From contig CDMY01000176.1 in the NCBI GenBank assembly GCA_001179505.1, forward strand, positions 143,717 to 166,679: a DNA stretch of 22,963 nucleotides. Reading direction: 5' to 3'. The notes below the pieces were generated by a model. That model worked only from the letters and a program-made list of their open reading frames with translations. It had not been told where the DNA came from and searched no databases. A program made the translations under genes and the position numbers. Source of the stretch: Vitrella brassicaformis. Taxonomy: Eukaryota; Sar; Vitrellaceae. Positions 10,519-22,877 of this stretch are shown here, in pieces (position 1 is the stretch's first letter; every line of letters starts with the position of its first letter).

Positions 10519-13500
10519 ATGGAGCAAGAGCCATCGACCTCTCTGGGCGCTCGGCGCCTCCTGCCCCTCTCAATCGAGGCCCCGCCACCATCCCGCTCCA
10601 TCACTGGCAGCTCATCAGCCGGGCTGGGGAGGCTGCCCACGACCCCGTCGGCAGCTTATGACCACCTGTTGAGCTACGAGCGGGCCACGATCTGGCTGCA
10701 CTATGCCAGGTACGCCGAGGAGTACGTGCCGGAGGACTGCTTCCAGACGGCCATGCAGGTGCGGCTGTTCAAGTGGCGGCGGCGGTGCCTGCCGCTCATC
10801 AGGGGTGTGTTCTTTGTCTACTTGGTGGCTGCCTTTGTGGAGTGGCCGTCGTGGTGTCTGGAGAGGGAGTGCGGGCCGCCCAGCAATGTGCTGCGGTCGG
10901 ATTTGCCGCTGTGGCCGCCGTGGGTGACGCGGCTGATTGAGCTGGGCTGTCTGCTCTGCATACTTGCCTACTACATCCTTGCCGGAAAAACGCGTAGGCC
11001 TGCCTGCCTGCCTGCTGTGGGCACAAGCGAACACGTGACACCTCTGTGTGCTGTGCTACATTGTTGACTTGATGCAGTTCGGTTCTTCCCCTGGACATGG
11101 TGCCTGCTGGTGCTGACCGCTCTGTCCCTCCTCGACGTGAGCACGGCGTGCTTCAACACGATCGGCATCGTGCCCACCACCTTCAGGCTGTCGCGGCTGC
11201 TGCGGCCACTGATCTTCTGCCTGGGGTCCTTGACGATGCGGACGACGGTGATGCGCATCGCGCAGACGGTGCCCAACACTATTCAGGTGTTCGGGATCAT
11301 CTTCCTGTCGGTGCTGGTGTTCGGCTGGGTGGGGGTGATATTCTTCAGCGGCACCGGGGGACACGCCGAGTTCCCCACCTTCAAGTACTCAGTCAAGTCG
11401 CTTTTCGTCTCACTCACCACTGCAAACTTCCCACAGGTGACCTGACGTCTGTGCTGTGTGTGTCCGCTGTCCGTCCAGTCCATTGGGGTGTCCCTCCACG
11501 GTCTGTCTGTCTGTCTACTGGGGTGTGCTCGTGTGTGTGTCAATCAGGTGATGCTGAGTGCGTACGCCGACAACCGTGCCGCGCCGATCTTCTTCGTGCT
11601 CTTCACCTTCCTGGTCATGACCCTCCTCATGAACGTCCTCCTGGCGGCCATCTACAACAGCTACAAGGAGGTGCTCCGCGAGTGGGTCCTGCAGTTCTAC
11701 CTCAACCGCAACCGGGCCCTCCAGGCCGCCTTCGACCTCCTCAAGAACAAAGACGGCGTCGTCACCATGGACGAGTGGTGCGCCTTCTTCTCTCACTGGA
11801 GCGGTGGGGATAGGGAAGGCGGTGGAGGTGGGGTGATGCACGTGAAGCGGGGGAGGCGGCTGTTCCGGTGTCTGGACACCGACCACAATGGGGACTTGAC
11901 CGAAGACGAGTTCATGCTCCTCATACGCGTTATGACTGAGAAAGGTCGGTCGGGGACACACAGACACACACACACACACAGAGAGAGAGATGGATGGATG
12001 GATGTGTGTGGTGTGTGTCCACCAGATGTGGTGGTGTTGCGCTACCCTCCCGAGAGCAAGGCGCGGATCCGCCGGCTGGTGGCCATCTGCCTCAGCAGAC
12101 GGTTCGACATACTCATCGACGTCCTCATCACCATCTCGGTCATCATCACATGCACACAGGTGACGGACGTCTCAGGACTCTCTCTCCCTCCCTCCCTCCC
12201 TCCCTCTCTTACCCACACCGACCTCTCTGTCTGTCTGTCTCTGTGTGCGTCAGACAATGATGTTCGTCGAGGCGTCCACCGCCCTGCATCAGCACACCAC
12301 GACGGGCGAGGGGCAGCCGCCCGACCACCACCCCGTGGCGTGTTTCTACTCGTCAGCAGCGCTCTACTACCTCCAGCTGGCGCTCTCCGCCACCTACGCG
12401 GCAGAGCTCGCCTTCAAGATCAGCGTCCTGGGCTTCGAGCGCTTCTGGAAGATACACCCCCTCAGAAACAGGTTAATGGGTGACCTGACTGACCTGCCAC
12501 ACACGGATTGATGGCGTCTCTTTCTCGCCCATTCTCTCTCTCTCTCTCTCTCTCCCTGTCTCTCTGTCTCTCTGTCTGTGTGTCTGTGTGTGCAGGTTTG
12601 ACCTTTATGCGGTGATTCCCCTGGTGCTGGCCGAGGCGCTGTTTCTGATTGAGGGCCGCGGGGGCGTGGGCCACGTGTTTGTGGAGCGGGGCGAGGGCGC
12701 CGCGGGGTGGTGCATGTCCGGCCTGGGAAGGTTCCTGGCCTTCCTGAGGATGCAGCGGGGCATCAGGCTGCTCTTCAACTTCGAAAGGCTGCAGACATTT
12801 GTAAGCCCTGCAGGCACTGCACTGCACACACCGAGGGAGGGAGGGGAAGGCATAATGACTGACGTCACGTCCATGTGTGTGGATGTGTGTGTGGTGCATT
12901 GCAGGCGACTGAGCTGGCCTCAGTGTTGACGAGCTTCAACACGATCGCGGGGCTGCTGATAGTGGTCTTCTACGTGTACGCCACGGTGGGCATCCAGCTG
13001 TTCGGCGGCCGCATGACGCTCGACAAGGTCGCCAACCGCATCATGGGCGCCGTCAACACCGTCACTGATGCCAACGTCACCGTCACCATGCCCCTCAGTG
13101 TCGAGGTCAATGGCACCTCGTCAGCGTCACTGCCGCCTTTGCTGGAGCACGCCACTTTGGAGGCGCTGCTCAACTTCAACGACTTCTACTCGTCGTTGAT
13201 CACGCTGATCGTGCTCATGATCAACGGCTGGCATGACACGCTCGAGGTGCGCACCGCACGTGTGTGGGGGGTGGGTGGGGAGGCCTATTGGGTGGACCAG
13301 GAGGGAGGGAGTTGTGTGTTGTGTGATGTGTGATGTGTGTGTCAGATCTATCTGGAGGAGACGTCTGAGTGGTGCGGGCTGTTCTTCGCGAGTTTCTACA
13401 TCCTGTGTGTCCTGATCGTGCTCAACTGTTTCATGGCCCTCATACTCGAGGCCTTCGACCACGTACGCACCTCCACCCACCTCCACCACCAGCACACCAC

Positions 13501-14296
13501 ACACCGAACGAACGACTCACTCATCGGTCCCTTCCTGTGGCTGTGGCTCTGTGTGCATCAATCATATGTCATTCACTTATCGGTGCCCACAGGTGAGTGA
13601 GGGCCCGTCGAGCGACCCCACCCGCCACCGTATCGCGTCCGCACCTGGCGTCGCACGAGAGGAGGTCGGCCCTTTCCTTCCCAGATGCGCTCGCTGCACA
13701 CGAAAGAGCACAGAGCCCATTGGTGGTGTGATTTGACCTTCCCTTCCTCCGCCATCCTATTCATTTGCCAGGTTTTGCGGAAGATGTTTGCCGACGAGTT
13801 GGACTGGCTCGACAAGTCATCCAGCTTCTACATCTCCACCTCGTCCGGCATATCGGCGTCACGCATCATGCGACAGCCCACTGGAGGCGCTCTCGCCTCC
13901 GTCCGCGGCCCCTCCCCCTTCTCACCCGCCATCACGCCCCCACAGAGCCCCGTGAAGCTGCCCCCCACACATGCGGCGCAACAGCAGGGGCAGACACCGG
14001 GCAGCAAGAGCCAGAGGGAGAGATCGGGAGAGTCCTCCCCGCCACACGCATTTCTTTTCCGCGGGTCGAGCACTGACGATGAGGCCGACTCGCCCTTTGC
14101 CAGGAGTCGGTGGGACAGCAACCACCATCACGAAGCCAGGATTGACGTTGAGGTGCCGCAGTTACCACCCGCACCAGCCCCCCCACAGCCATTGGGTGAC
14201 GAGTTTGCGCGTGTCGGTGGTGGTGGTGGTGGTGACGATGGGCAGCGAGAGGAAGAGACGCGGATGGACCATCAGCACTTGTTCGGGCCGCCGTGA
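10519..14296 (+). CDS. Two-pore cation channel (TPC) with two EF-hands (923 aa)
   Basis: Endomembrane (vacuolar, lysosomal or plastid) cation channel with two six-helix Shaker-like domains. Exons 10519-10993, 11078-11436, 11548-11944, 12026-12159, 12254-12471, 12596-12800, 12905-13246, 13346-13462, 13772-14296 join to 924 codons. Domain I: S1 with the FVEWPSWC pattern of TPCs, S4 RLSRLLRP, and pore filter TTANFPQ (about 272-278) followed by VMLSAY. The linker holds two EF-hands: loop 343-354 lacks the first acidic ligand (LKNKDGVVTMDE), while loop 388-399 is canonical (DTDHNGDLTEDE). This arrangement is like plant TPC1 and unlike animal TPCs. Domain II: S4 with Arg573, 579, 582 and 585, a luminal S5-pore loop with NVT and NGT glycosylation sequons, and filter LMINGW (Asn703). 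A Ser/Pro/His-rich tail of about 150 residues follows. At 923 aa it is longer than plant TPC1 (about 730). The 309-bp last intron is unusually long and may hide an exon. Confidence 0.93.
11962..11990 (+). repeat. Compound microsatellite in TPC intron 3
   Basis: AC repeat followed by AG repeat on the sense strand, about 17 bp after the donor at 11945. It is followed by three GATG units. Donor-proximal CA/GA type. Confidence 0.8.
12533..12594 (+). repeat. CT then GT repeat tract running into a TPC acceptor
   Basis: A (CT)n tract degrading into CTGT and GT repeats and ending directly in the TGCAG acceptor before exon 6 at 12596. It acts in place of a normal polypyrimidine tract. Confidence 0.85.
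13593..13680 (+). other. Possible cassette exon in the last TPC intron
   Basis: The last TPC intron is 309 bp against about 80-125 bp for the others. A CACAG acceptor at 13592 is followed by about 88 bases open in the channel's phase (VSEGPSSDPTRH and onward, Arg/Pro-rich), with a possible GAG|GTCGGC donor near 13663. Skipping it joins AFDH directly to VLRKMFADELDWLD, which looks natural, so the main model leaves it out. It may equally be plain intron; the sequence cannot decide. Confidence 0.25.
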
Positions 14297-14690
14297 TGGA
14301 CCGACTGCCGATAGGGAAAAGGCAGTCAGATCAGGGGGTATTTGTGTTGGTCTGTGTTGGTTTGTCGGCTGATTGGTTCGCTTTGGCTGTGGACGGACGG
14401 GACGTCTATAGCGGTGCAAGGTGCGAGTGACGTGTGTGATGGCAGTGAATGAGGCTTGTGCATAGCTCAGAGAGACAAGACAGCATGGCTGGCTGGCTGG
14501 CTGGTCCAGACGTTGTGAGATGCGACGAACACACGACACACTGTGAAGGCATTCACTACCAATGTCACTCGGATCAGTGCCAGCCACTGATAAGCGTCGG
14601 TCTGTCTGCACTGTCAATGGTCAATTGTCAGCCACCTCGCCATTGATTCCTCTTCGCGCGCACACCCACGAGTCAGTCCATCTCTCTCTC
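14297..14690. other. Tail-to-tail intergenic region between TPC and Rpn6
   Basis: 394 bp between two converging stop codons. It contains GGTTTGT-like repetition, a GGCT tandem at about 14487-14502 and a short CT repeat next to the Rpn6 stop. It must hold both 3' untranslated regions and polyadenylation signals, but no clear AATAAA-type signal is seen. No gene. Confidence 0.5.
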
Positions 14691-16853
14691 TCATGTCGAC
14701 AGCAGCTGTGCCTTCTCGTAGAGCGTGTCAACCACCTGCACAGCACACATCACACACACACCCCTCCCATACACCCACCAGACGGACAGAGTCTCTCCCC
14801 CCGGCTGTGTGATGTGATTCATGTGTGTGTGTGTGTGTGGGTGTGTCTGTCTGTCTGTGTGTCTGTGTGTCTGTCTGACCTCCGACATGTTCTTGATGGA
14901 CGCGAGTGCGTCCTCGTATGTCTTGCGGAGTGGCGGCTCGTCGAAGACGATCAGCACCCCGATGCCCTGATCCAGGGTGCCGTGCAGCTTCTTGTCCAGG
15001 ATCATCTCGCTGATCCTACAAGGAAGAAGAAAGACAAGACACACACAGGCAGACAGACAGACAGATAGGCCATGCCAGGCCACCAGACAGACAGACAGAC
15101 AGACACCCCGTCACCTCACCCCCTAGTAGGTGCCCCCCCCCCATTGCCTTGCCGACTGCCTTACTTGGTTTGCACTCTGACAAGCGGCAAGTCGATGAGC
15201 TTCGCAACGTGCTCTATCTCAACACTGACACACACACACACACACACAAACACATGCCCACCGCACCGCACACAAATTGGATTGGATTGGGAGGTGAGGT
15301 GGCTGGGCGATGTGATGCAGTGTGAGTTGGGTTGGGTGTGTGTGTGGAGGGGACGGACCGTGAGAAGGGCTCCAGGATGCGCAGCAGGTTCTGCTCGACG
15401 AGGGTCTCGTTGAGGTCGGTGATGTGCCGACGCACAATGGGGTCGTTCTCCAGCTCTGATGCACACACATCACATACAGGACACACACACAGCTACGTGT
15501 GCGTGTGACAGACCGACGACCTGTTGGCCTCATTCACTTCACGTGACTCAGGTGCGTACGTGGTTTGTATTCTTCGAGAGTGCGTTCGAACATCTTGAGC
15601 GACCTCTGCTCGTGGCACTTGGCCACCGCCACCAACGCCTCCGTCTCCTTGCCAACGTACTTCAACCCTAGACAAACACACACACACACACACACGGATG
15701 CGGCACCCATGTGGCCAGCCAGCATGGCATGTGGTGGGCATCAATCACTCACGACAGACACAACAAATGCATACCATACCTACCGCTCTTGGCGCTGATG
15801 AGTGAGTTGACCTCCCCAGCCTGGTTGCACATGATCTTGGCCAGCAACTGGTACTTCAACGCCTATACACACACACACACACACACAGACACAGACACAC
15901 CACACCGATGTGTCCCTCCCTCCCTCCGTCCCCCATACATCAGCAGGCAGGCCAGGCCCTGACTGACCGTGAGTGCCCGTGGGTCGTCAGCGACGTTGAA
16001 GGCCTCAAAGCTCTCGTAGAAGTAGGAGAACGACGTCTTGTAGTCCTTCTCCTGAGCGTGCAGGACGCCGGCCTGCAGGTCGATCTCGGCCTGCAGCAGG
16101 GGCGGGCAGTGGATGCCGTTGGCGTTGGTCCGCGCCGCTGTCAAGGCCGCCTAAACACACACACACGCACAGAGAGAGAGAGAGAGAGATGATGGATGGA
16201 CGAGGTGGCCAGGCAGGCCAGCAGCTGCCTACGCTGCCTACTTTGCTCTTTGGGACGTTCTGCAGTGCGAAGTGTAGTTTTGATTCGGTAAGGTGGATCT
16301 CCACGAGGAGGTGCTTGTCGTCGAGCTTCTTGACCTCCTTGCACAACGGATTGATCAGCGACAAACCCAACTGATACCGCTCCTGCTGATAATACCTGAC
16401 ACGCCCGACACATACAATCATCACAGCAAACCCACACACGGATGTGTGTGAGAGGTGAGACAGGGGGCTATGTGGCTTGCTTACAGTCCTGCGAGGTCCT
16501 TTTGGACTCTGAGTCGGAGGAATGTGCGCTTCTCGTCCTTGCACCACGCAATGCAGTCCTTGCAGACCAGGATGGCCAGGTCCTCACTCCCAGGGATCTT
16601 CGTCACGTTGTCAATCAGCGTCCGCACTGAACAGAAGGAAAAGAAGCACAGCACACGCAGAGCAGACACACACACAGACAGACACACAGATACACAGACA
16701 TCACATCACATCAACGCCATTAACGCACCAGTGAGTGAAGTGTGTAGTGAGTGTACCTACCGATTTTGGCTGTCCGCGCCTTGGGCAGCGTGGCAAAGAA
16801 CGGCCGGATCTCTTTCATCAAATTGCGCACCTCATCGCCCCGCCTGAATGAAC

Positions 16854-16884
<31 letters not shown>

Positions 16885-17215
16885 CTCATGACCGAACGCC
16901 ACTCACTGAATGCCTTGCAACCAAGCCTCCCCACCTTTTGGAGACGTACAGCTCCCCCAGGGCATAGATGGCCTGCTCCTGTATCTTGTATGTGTCGACG
17001 CCCTCCGCCGTGTCATTGCCGCCACCACCTCCGGCAGCAGGTCGCTCGTCCTGCCCCTCCATGGCCGTGTCTGTGTCTGTGTCGGTGCCACTTGCGATGA
17101 TCTCCTTGTAGAGCTTGATGGCCTCCTCGGGGCTGGTCACCTGGGCGTCCTGCGCACGCTCCAGCTTCTTGGCCAGCGGGTGCTCCGGCACATCCACGTC
17201 CATCGGGGCAGACAT
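14691..17215 (-). CDS. RPN6: 26S proteasome regulatory lid subunit Rpn6/PSMD11 (455 aa)
   Basis: Structural subunit of the 19S lid that clamps lid, ATPase ring and 20S core. Exons 17215-16935, 16843-16761, 16626-16485, 16395-16242, 16150-15968, 15862-15784, 15667-15560, 15455-15359, 15224-15165, 15015-14880, 14735-14691 join to 456 codons. N-terminal TPR-like helical repeats contain recognisable Rpn6 segments: [73 protein letters not shown]. The PCI domain follows, with [25 protein letters not shown], then [29 protein letters not shown]. The end, [12 protein letters not shown], matches the family C-terminus. Length is close to human PSMD11 (422); the extra residues are a TDTDTDT/Gly-rich insertion in the first exon. 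An alternative upstream first exon (17404-17354) would join in frame. Several introns have GT repeats directly before the acceptor. Confidence 0.96.
16155..16189 (-). repeat. Compound microsatellite in Rpn6 intron 4
   Basis: AC repeat (with one CG interruption) then AG repeat on the plus strand. In gene sense it is (CT)n(GT)n, ending in the TTTAG acceptor before exon 5. Confidence 0.88.
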
Positions 17216-17353
17216 GTTGTGTGTGGCCGATGAGGGTAGAGAGCCCGCCCTGCCCTGGGCTGCTCACTGATGCAAAGACAAAGAGACGGTGAGAGTGGTA
17301 GATCTGCTCGCGGGACGGGCTGATTGACGCCTGTTTGAAGTACTGACACTGAC

Positions 17354-17404
17354 AGCGAGATCTTCCTGAAGCAATGCGAGCTTAGCAACGATCTCATCAG
17401 CCAT
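17354..17404 (-). other. Possible alternative first exon or upstream ORF of Rpn6
   Basis: An ATG at 17404 opens a 17-codon segment (MADEIVAKLALLQEDLA) ending at a GTCAGTG donor (17353). A CCCAG acceptor at 17255 would join it, in phase, to 13 codons leading into the Rpn6 ATG at 17215. The implied 99-bp intron is of typical size. Unspliced, the same ATG gives a 45-codon ORF ending in TGA near 17270. Rpn6 proteins do not need this extension. Confidence 0.35.
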
Positions 17405-17557
17405 CACTGAACGCAGATCTGTGCTGACCAGGCCCGCAGCAACCCACCAGGCTCATCGCGGTGTTCCGCTCATTCGCATCATTCTTTCGCCTTTTACTAA
17501 AGAATGCCGTGCGTGGGACACAGTTAACGCGTCTGACGCAATTTTTGCACACCCATC

Positions 17558-17729
17558 GCGCCCTCGGGCGTAACTGTCATGATGAGTACTATATGGCAGA
17601 TGCACTCCAAGAAGGTGCTCTACGGCAGATGCACCAGTGATGCGATGACTGGTGCATCTGCCGTGTCAGTCGTATCACTCGGCGCCCTCGGGCAATAGTG
17701 GCAGTGCTCTCCCAGCGCACTCGGGCGTA
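17558..17729. promoter_or_regulatory. Three copies of a quasi-palindromic motif upstream of Rpn6
   Basis: GCGCCCTCGGGC occurs at 17558-17569 and again exactly at 17682-17693. A third copy, GCGCACTCGGGCGTA, at 17715-17729 differs from the first at one position over 15 bases. The core GCCC-TC-GGGC is a near-perfect palindrome, as expected for a dimeric binding site. The copies lie about 340-515 bp upstream of the Rpn6 ATG and flank a perfect inverted repeat. The regulatory role is inferred. Confidence 0.4.
17622..17664. repeat. Perfect 17-bp inverted repeat with 9-base spacer
   Basis: The left arm at 17622-17638 (ACGGCAGATGCACCAGT) is the exact reverse complement of the right arm at 17648-17664; the spacer GATGCGATG lies between. 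A partial third copy (GGCAGATGCAC) sits at 17595-17605. Transcribed, it would fold into a strong hairpin. It could be a cruciform or regulatory element, or a remnant of a small foldback transposon; no flanking target duplication was found. Confidence 0.8.
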
Positions 17730-18948
17730 GCCACGCAGGGAGAGGGCAAGTGTAGGTGTGTTGTGTGTGGGTTCTGTTGAAATGTGGTGATGGAATTCGT
17801 CGGTGTGAGAAAACGCGTTCATCATCGTCAATATAAAAGTTACACCGATCTGGCCACCGAGCCACCACACATGTAGCCCTGTCCCTCGTGTGTGCAGGAA
17901 AAAAAGAAGATGGAGCTTCAGATGCGCAGCCACACGGCATACCGCCCCCCCCCCCGCGAAGGAAAAAACGAGCACACTGTGTCTGTTCGGGCCCATTTCC
18001 ATGCACTGCACTGTAGCTCGTCTCACCCATCCGCCCTCTGTCGGCACCGAGTGACTCTGATCGCGTGGAGGCCATCAGAGGCAAGCGATGGCGCCCGGAG
18101 GCGAACGGACACGAGCCACATTGCTACAACGAGTGGAAGGAATGCACCGATCATCAAGATGTGATGTAAGGGAGCGTGACAGGGACCCACCTGCCTGAGC
18201 TCCTCTCGCGTCGGTGTTAATCGGACGGACACCGACAGACAGATGGACAAGACACACACGACACAAAAGTCAGCAGCCACGGCAGCTTGACAGATACGTG
18301 TGTGCGCGTGAGTGTGTAGAGACCCCTCCCTCCCTCACTCACTCACTCACTCGTCACACACCACATCGCTCCCCACAACAACAGCCGCCGTTCGCTCTTG
18401 GTGTCACGTATGGCTCACGCTCTCCCTCTGGTCGGCTGCAGGGCTGTGGGCTGCCATGAAGCTGGGCAGAGGAAGCTGCACAGTCACACGTCAACACCAG
18501 AGCAGAACGATAGAAGAGGCCGGTGTCGGACAGCACAAGACACCCGGCAGTCAGACAATCGCAAGGCAGAAAAATCGCTGCCGCGCTCCATTGAAAGCCA
18601 TCCAGCCATCCGTCCGTCCGTCAGGTGTCATCTCTCAGCCTAGTGTACACTACACGACCAAACAATCCGATCCACTCACTGCGTATGTATCGAGCCAAGG
18701 CCAGGCAGAGAGGCATTGCATTCAGGAAGGAAGACAGGCAGAGAGAGAGAGGGAGAGAGAGAGAGCGAATAAAAGCACCACCGGTCGGTCGGATGACACA
18801 TGGACACACACCCAGGCAGGTTGTATGTAAGTCTGCACGTAGAGGCACTGGACGTACTGCAGGCAGTGATATAAAGGAAGGCAGCCACGATGCAATCAGT
18901 GAATGCACGCATCCCTCCCTCCCTCCCTCCCTCCCTCGAGACACCCGA

Positions 18949-21609
<2,661 letters not shown>

Positions 21610-21744
21610 CGAGGACGATAGATGCAGGCGAGAAACACACCAGAGCTGTTTTGTTGCCTGAACTCCGTGGGCCGATTTGACCAGGAAAAGCTGGGAAAAG
21701 CATTCTGGCCGGGCCTTCGTCACTGCGCAGCACCCTGAAAAAAT
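21610..21744. promoter_or_regulatory. Short divergent promoter between allantoicase and methyltransferase
   Basis: Only 135 bp separate the two start codons, the tightest head-to-head pair in the window. It includes the repeated hexamer GGAAAAGC within GGAAAAGCTGGGAAAAGC (about 21686-21703) and an AAAAAATA stretch just before the methyltransferase ATG. Both genes' core promoters and 5' leaders must fit here. Inferred from layout. Confidence 0.45.
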
Positions 21745-22231
21745 ATGCAAGATCGGCGGCTCCCCAGAGGACGTCCCAAGCCCTACAGCACCATGATGGT
21801 CCTCCTCACCACCATCTTCATTACCATCGCATTCATCGGCCTTTACGAAGCTCAGCAGTGGGCGTGGCAACAGCACCTCGTTTCGGCGGATGACAACAGC
21901 AACAGGCAGCCGAGTGCGTCTGATGACCCGCAGCCCCGTCAGCGGGAGCTTGCGCCCGTCGCAGCGGCGCCAGAGCCACCTGTGTCTGTGCACAAGACTG
22001 ATGAGCCGACGACCAGCTGTCTGCCCGTGGCAGTGCCAAAGCGGATGTCGCTGGAGGAGAAGGAGGCCATTGCAGACGCCTTCATGAGCGTCGTGTCGAC
22101 ACGCGAGGCCTTTCCGCTGTTGCTCAACTATCTGGGGATGTACCGAATCGGCACTGGCGGAGAGATTGGCGTCTATAATGGGGTACGTTGATTGACATAC
22201 ACAGATGGATGGATGGATGGACTCACCTCGA

Positions 22232-22283
<52 letters not shown>

Positions 22284-22877
22284 GAATGGCATGGGCAGGA
22301 GTTTTCCGACAGGCTGCTGAGGCTATCTAGCCCGAAGCGCTATCACATGATAGAGCCGAAGGCGAAGCGGTTCTTTGAGGTCAGACGGGAGTTGCTGCAG
22401 GGGGAGAGGAGTTTTGACATCTCCTGGCACAGAAATTACTCGCAAGAGGCGGCCTCTCTGTTCGACGACGGTTACTTCGACTTCCTCTATGTCGACGGCT
22501 CACACTCACACGACGATGTGCTGCGCGACCTGCACCTCTACTACCCAAAGATGAGAAAGGGAGCCATCCTGGCTGGCCATGACTTTTGCGGCAAGCGCTC
22601 CAAGCAGCTGGTCAACGTGGGCGGCAAGAAAAGGAAGATACCGTGGTGCGGCGAGTACGACACGTTGCATCAAGACCTGACGAGGAAACATGCGACGGGG
22701 GGGCGGCAGAAGAGGAGCATGAGTGGGTGTGCCAAGGCGGTCTTATCGTTCTTTCATGGTCTCAACATCACAGTGCATTTCACGAGGGAAGACAGGCCAG
22801 CGCTGGACCCCTTGAGTCAAGACCCCCACAGCCCCATCCCCCATTTGAACCCCTCGTGGTGGTGTCTAGTCAGGTGA
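21745..22877 (+). CDS. Membrane-anchored class I SAM-dependent methyltransferase (Methyltransf_24 type, 338 aa)
   Basis: Transfers a methyl group from SAM to an unknown acceptor. Exons 21745-22182 and 22299-22877 join to 339 codons. A short basic N-terminus (RRLPRGRPKP) precedes one hydrophobic helix (about residues 17-35, MMVLLTTIFITIAFIGLYEA), the pattern of a type II signal anchor. A Pro/Gln-rich stem of about 65 residues follows, then the catalytic fold. Motif I is GGEIGVYNGEFSDRL, spanning the intron; YHMIEPKA is the acidic motif II region; YFDFLYVDGSHSHDDVLRDL and GAILAGHDF are the diagnostic segments of the Methyltransf_24 family. The end, NPSWWCLVR, resembles the NPSW terminus of related proteins. 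A CAG|GTGACT sequence at the stop could instead be a splice donor, so the gene may continue past the window. Confidence 0.85.
22232..22280 (+). repeat. (CT)n(GT)n compound microsatellite in methyltransferase intron
   Basis: CT repeat passing directly into a GT repeat on the sense strand, about 18 bp before the acceptor at 22298. Its reverse complement is the same AC-then-AG unit seen at 781, 6965, 9729, 11962 and 16155. Confidence 0.9.

Larger units (their letters stand above)
17216..18948. other. Long gene-free region upstream of Rpn6
   Basis: 1.7 kb between the Rpn6 start and the allantoicase stop, both genes on the minus strand. It holds the possible upstream exon, a cluster of palindromic motifs at 17558-17729, a C-run at 17946-17956, a (CTCA)n tract at about 18332-18352, a (CCGT)n tract near 18610-18622, a GA-rich tract near 18738-18765 and a (CCCT)n tract at about 18911-18936. 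The longest open frames (for example 18312-18830 plus and 18621-18989 minus) are low-complexity and show no domain. I see no protein or RNA gene here. Confidence 0.5.

Noticed and set aside
11494-15110. Tandem CTGT, CAGA and CCCT arrays that at first glance resemble a short-repeat array
   Set aside because: They are 4-bp microsatellites without unique spacers; not CRISPR, and the genome is eukaryotic.
17570-17740. Possible tRNA or snRNA gene around the inverted repeat
   Set aside because: No cloverleaf, A/B box or U-snRNA features could be found; only the simple hairpin is supported.
17892-18164. 90-codon plus-strand open frame
   Set aside because: Runs through a poly-C tract and shows no protein-like pattern or conserved context.
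18312-18830. 172-codon plus-strand open frame in the long gene-free region
   Set aside because: Composed of translated simple repeats (Ser/His/Thr, then an Arg/Glu run); no domain, no splice support.
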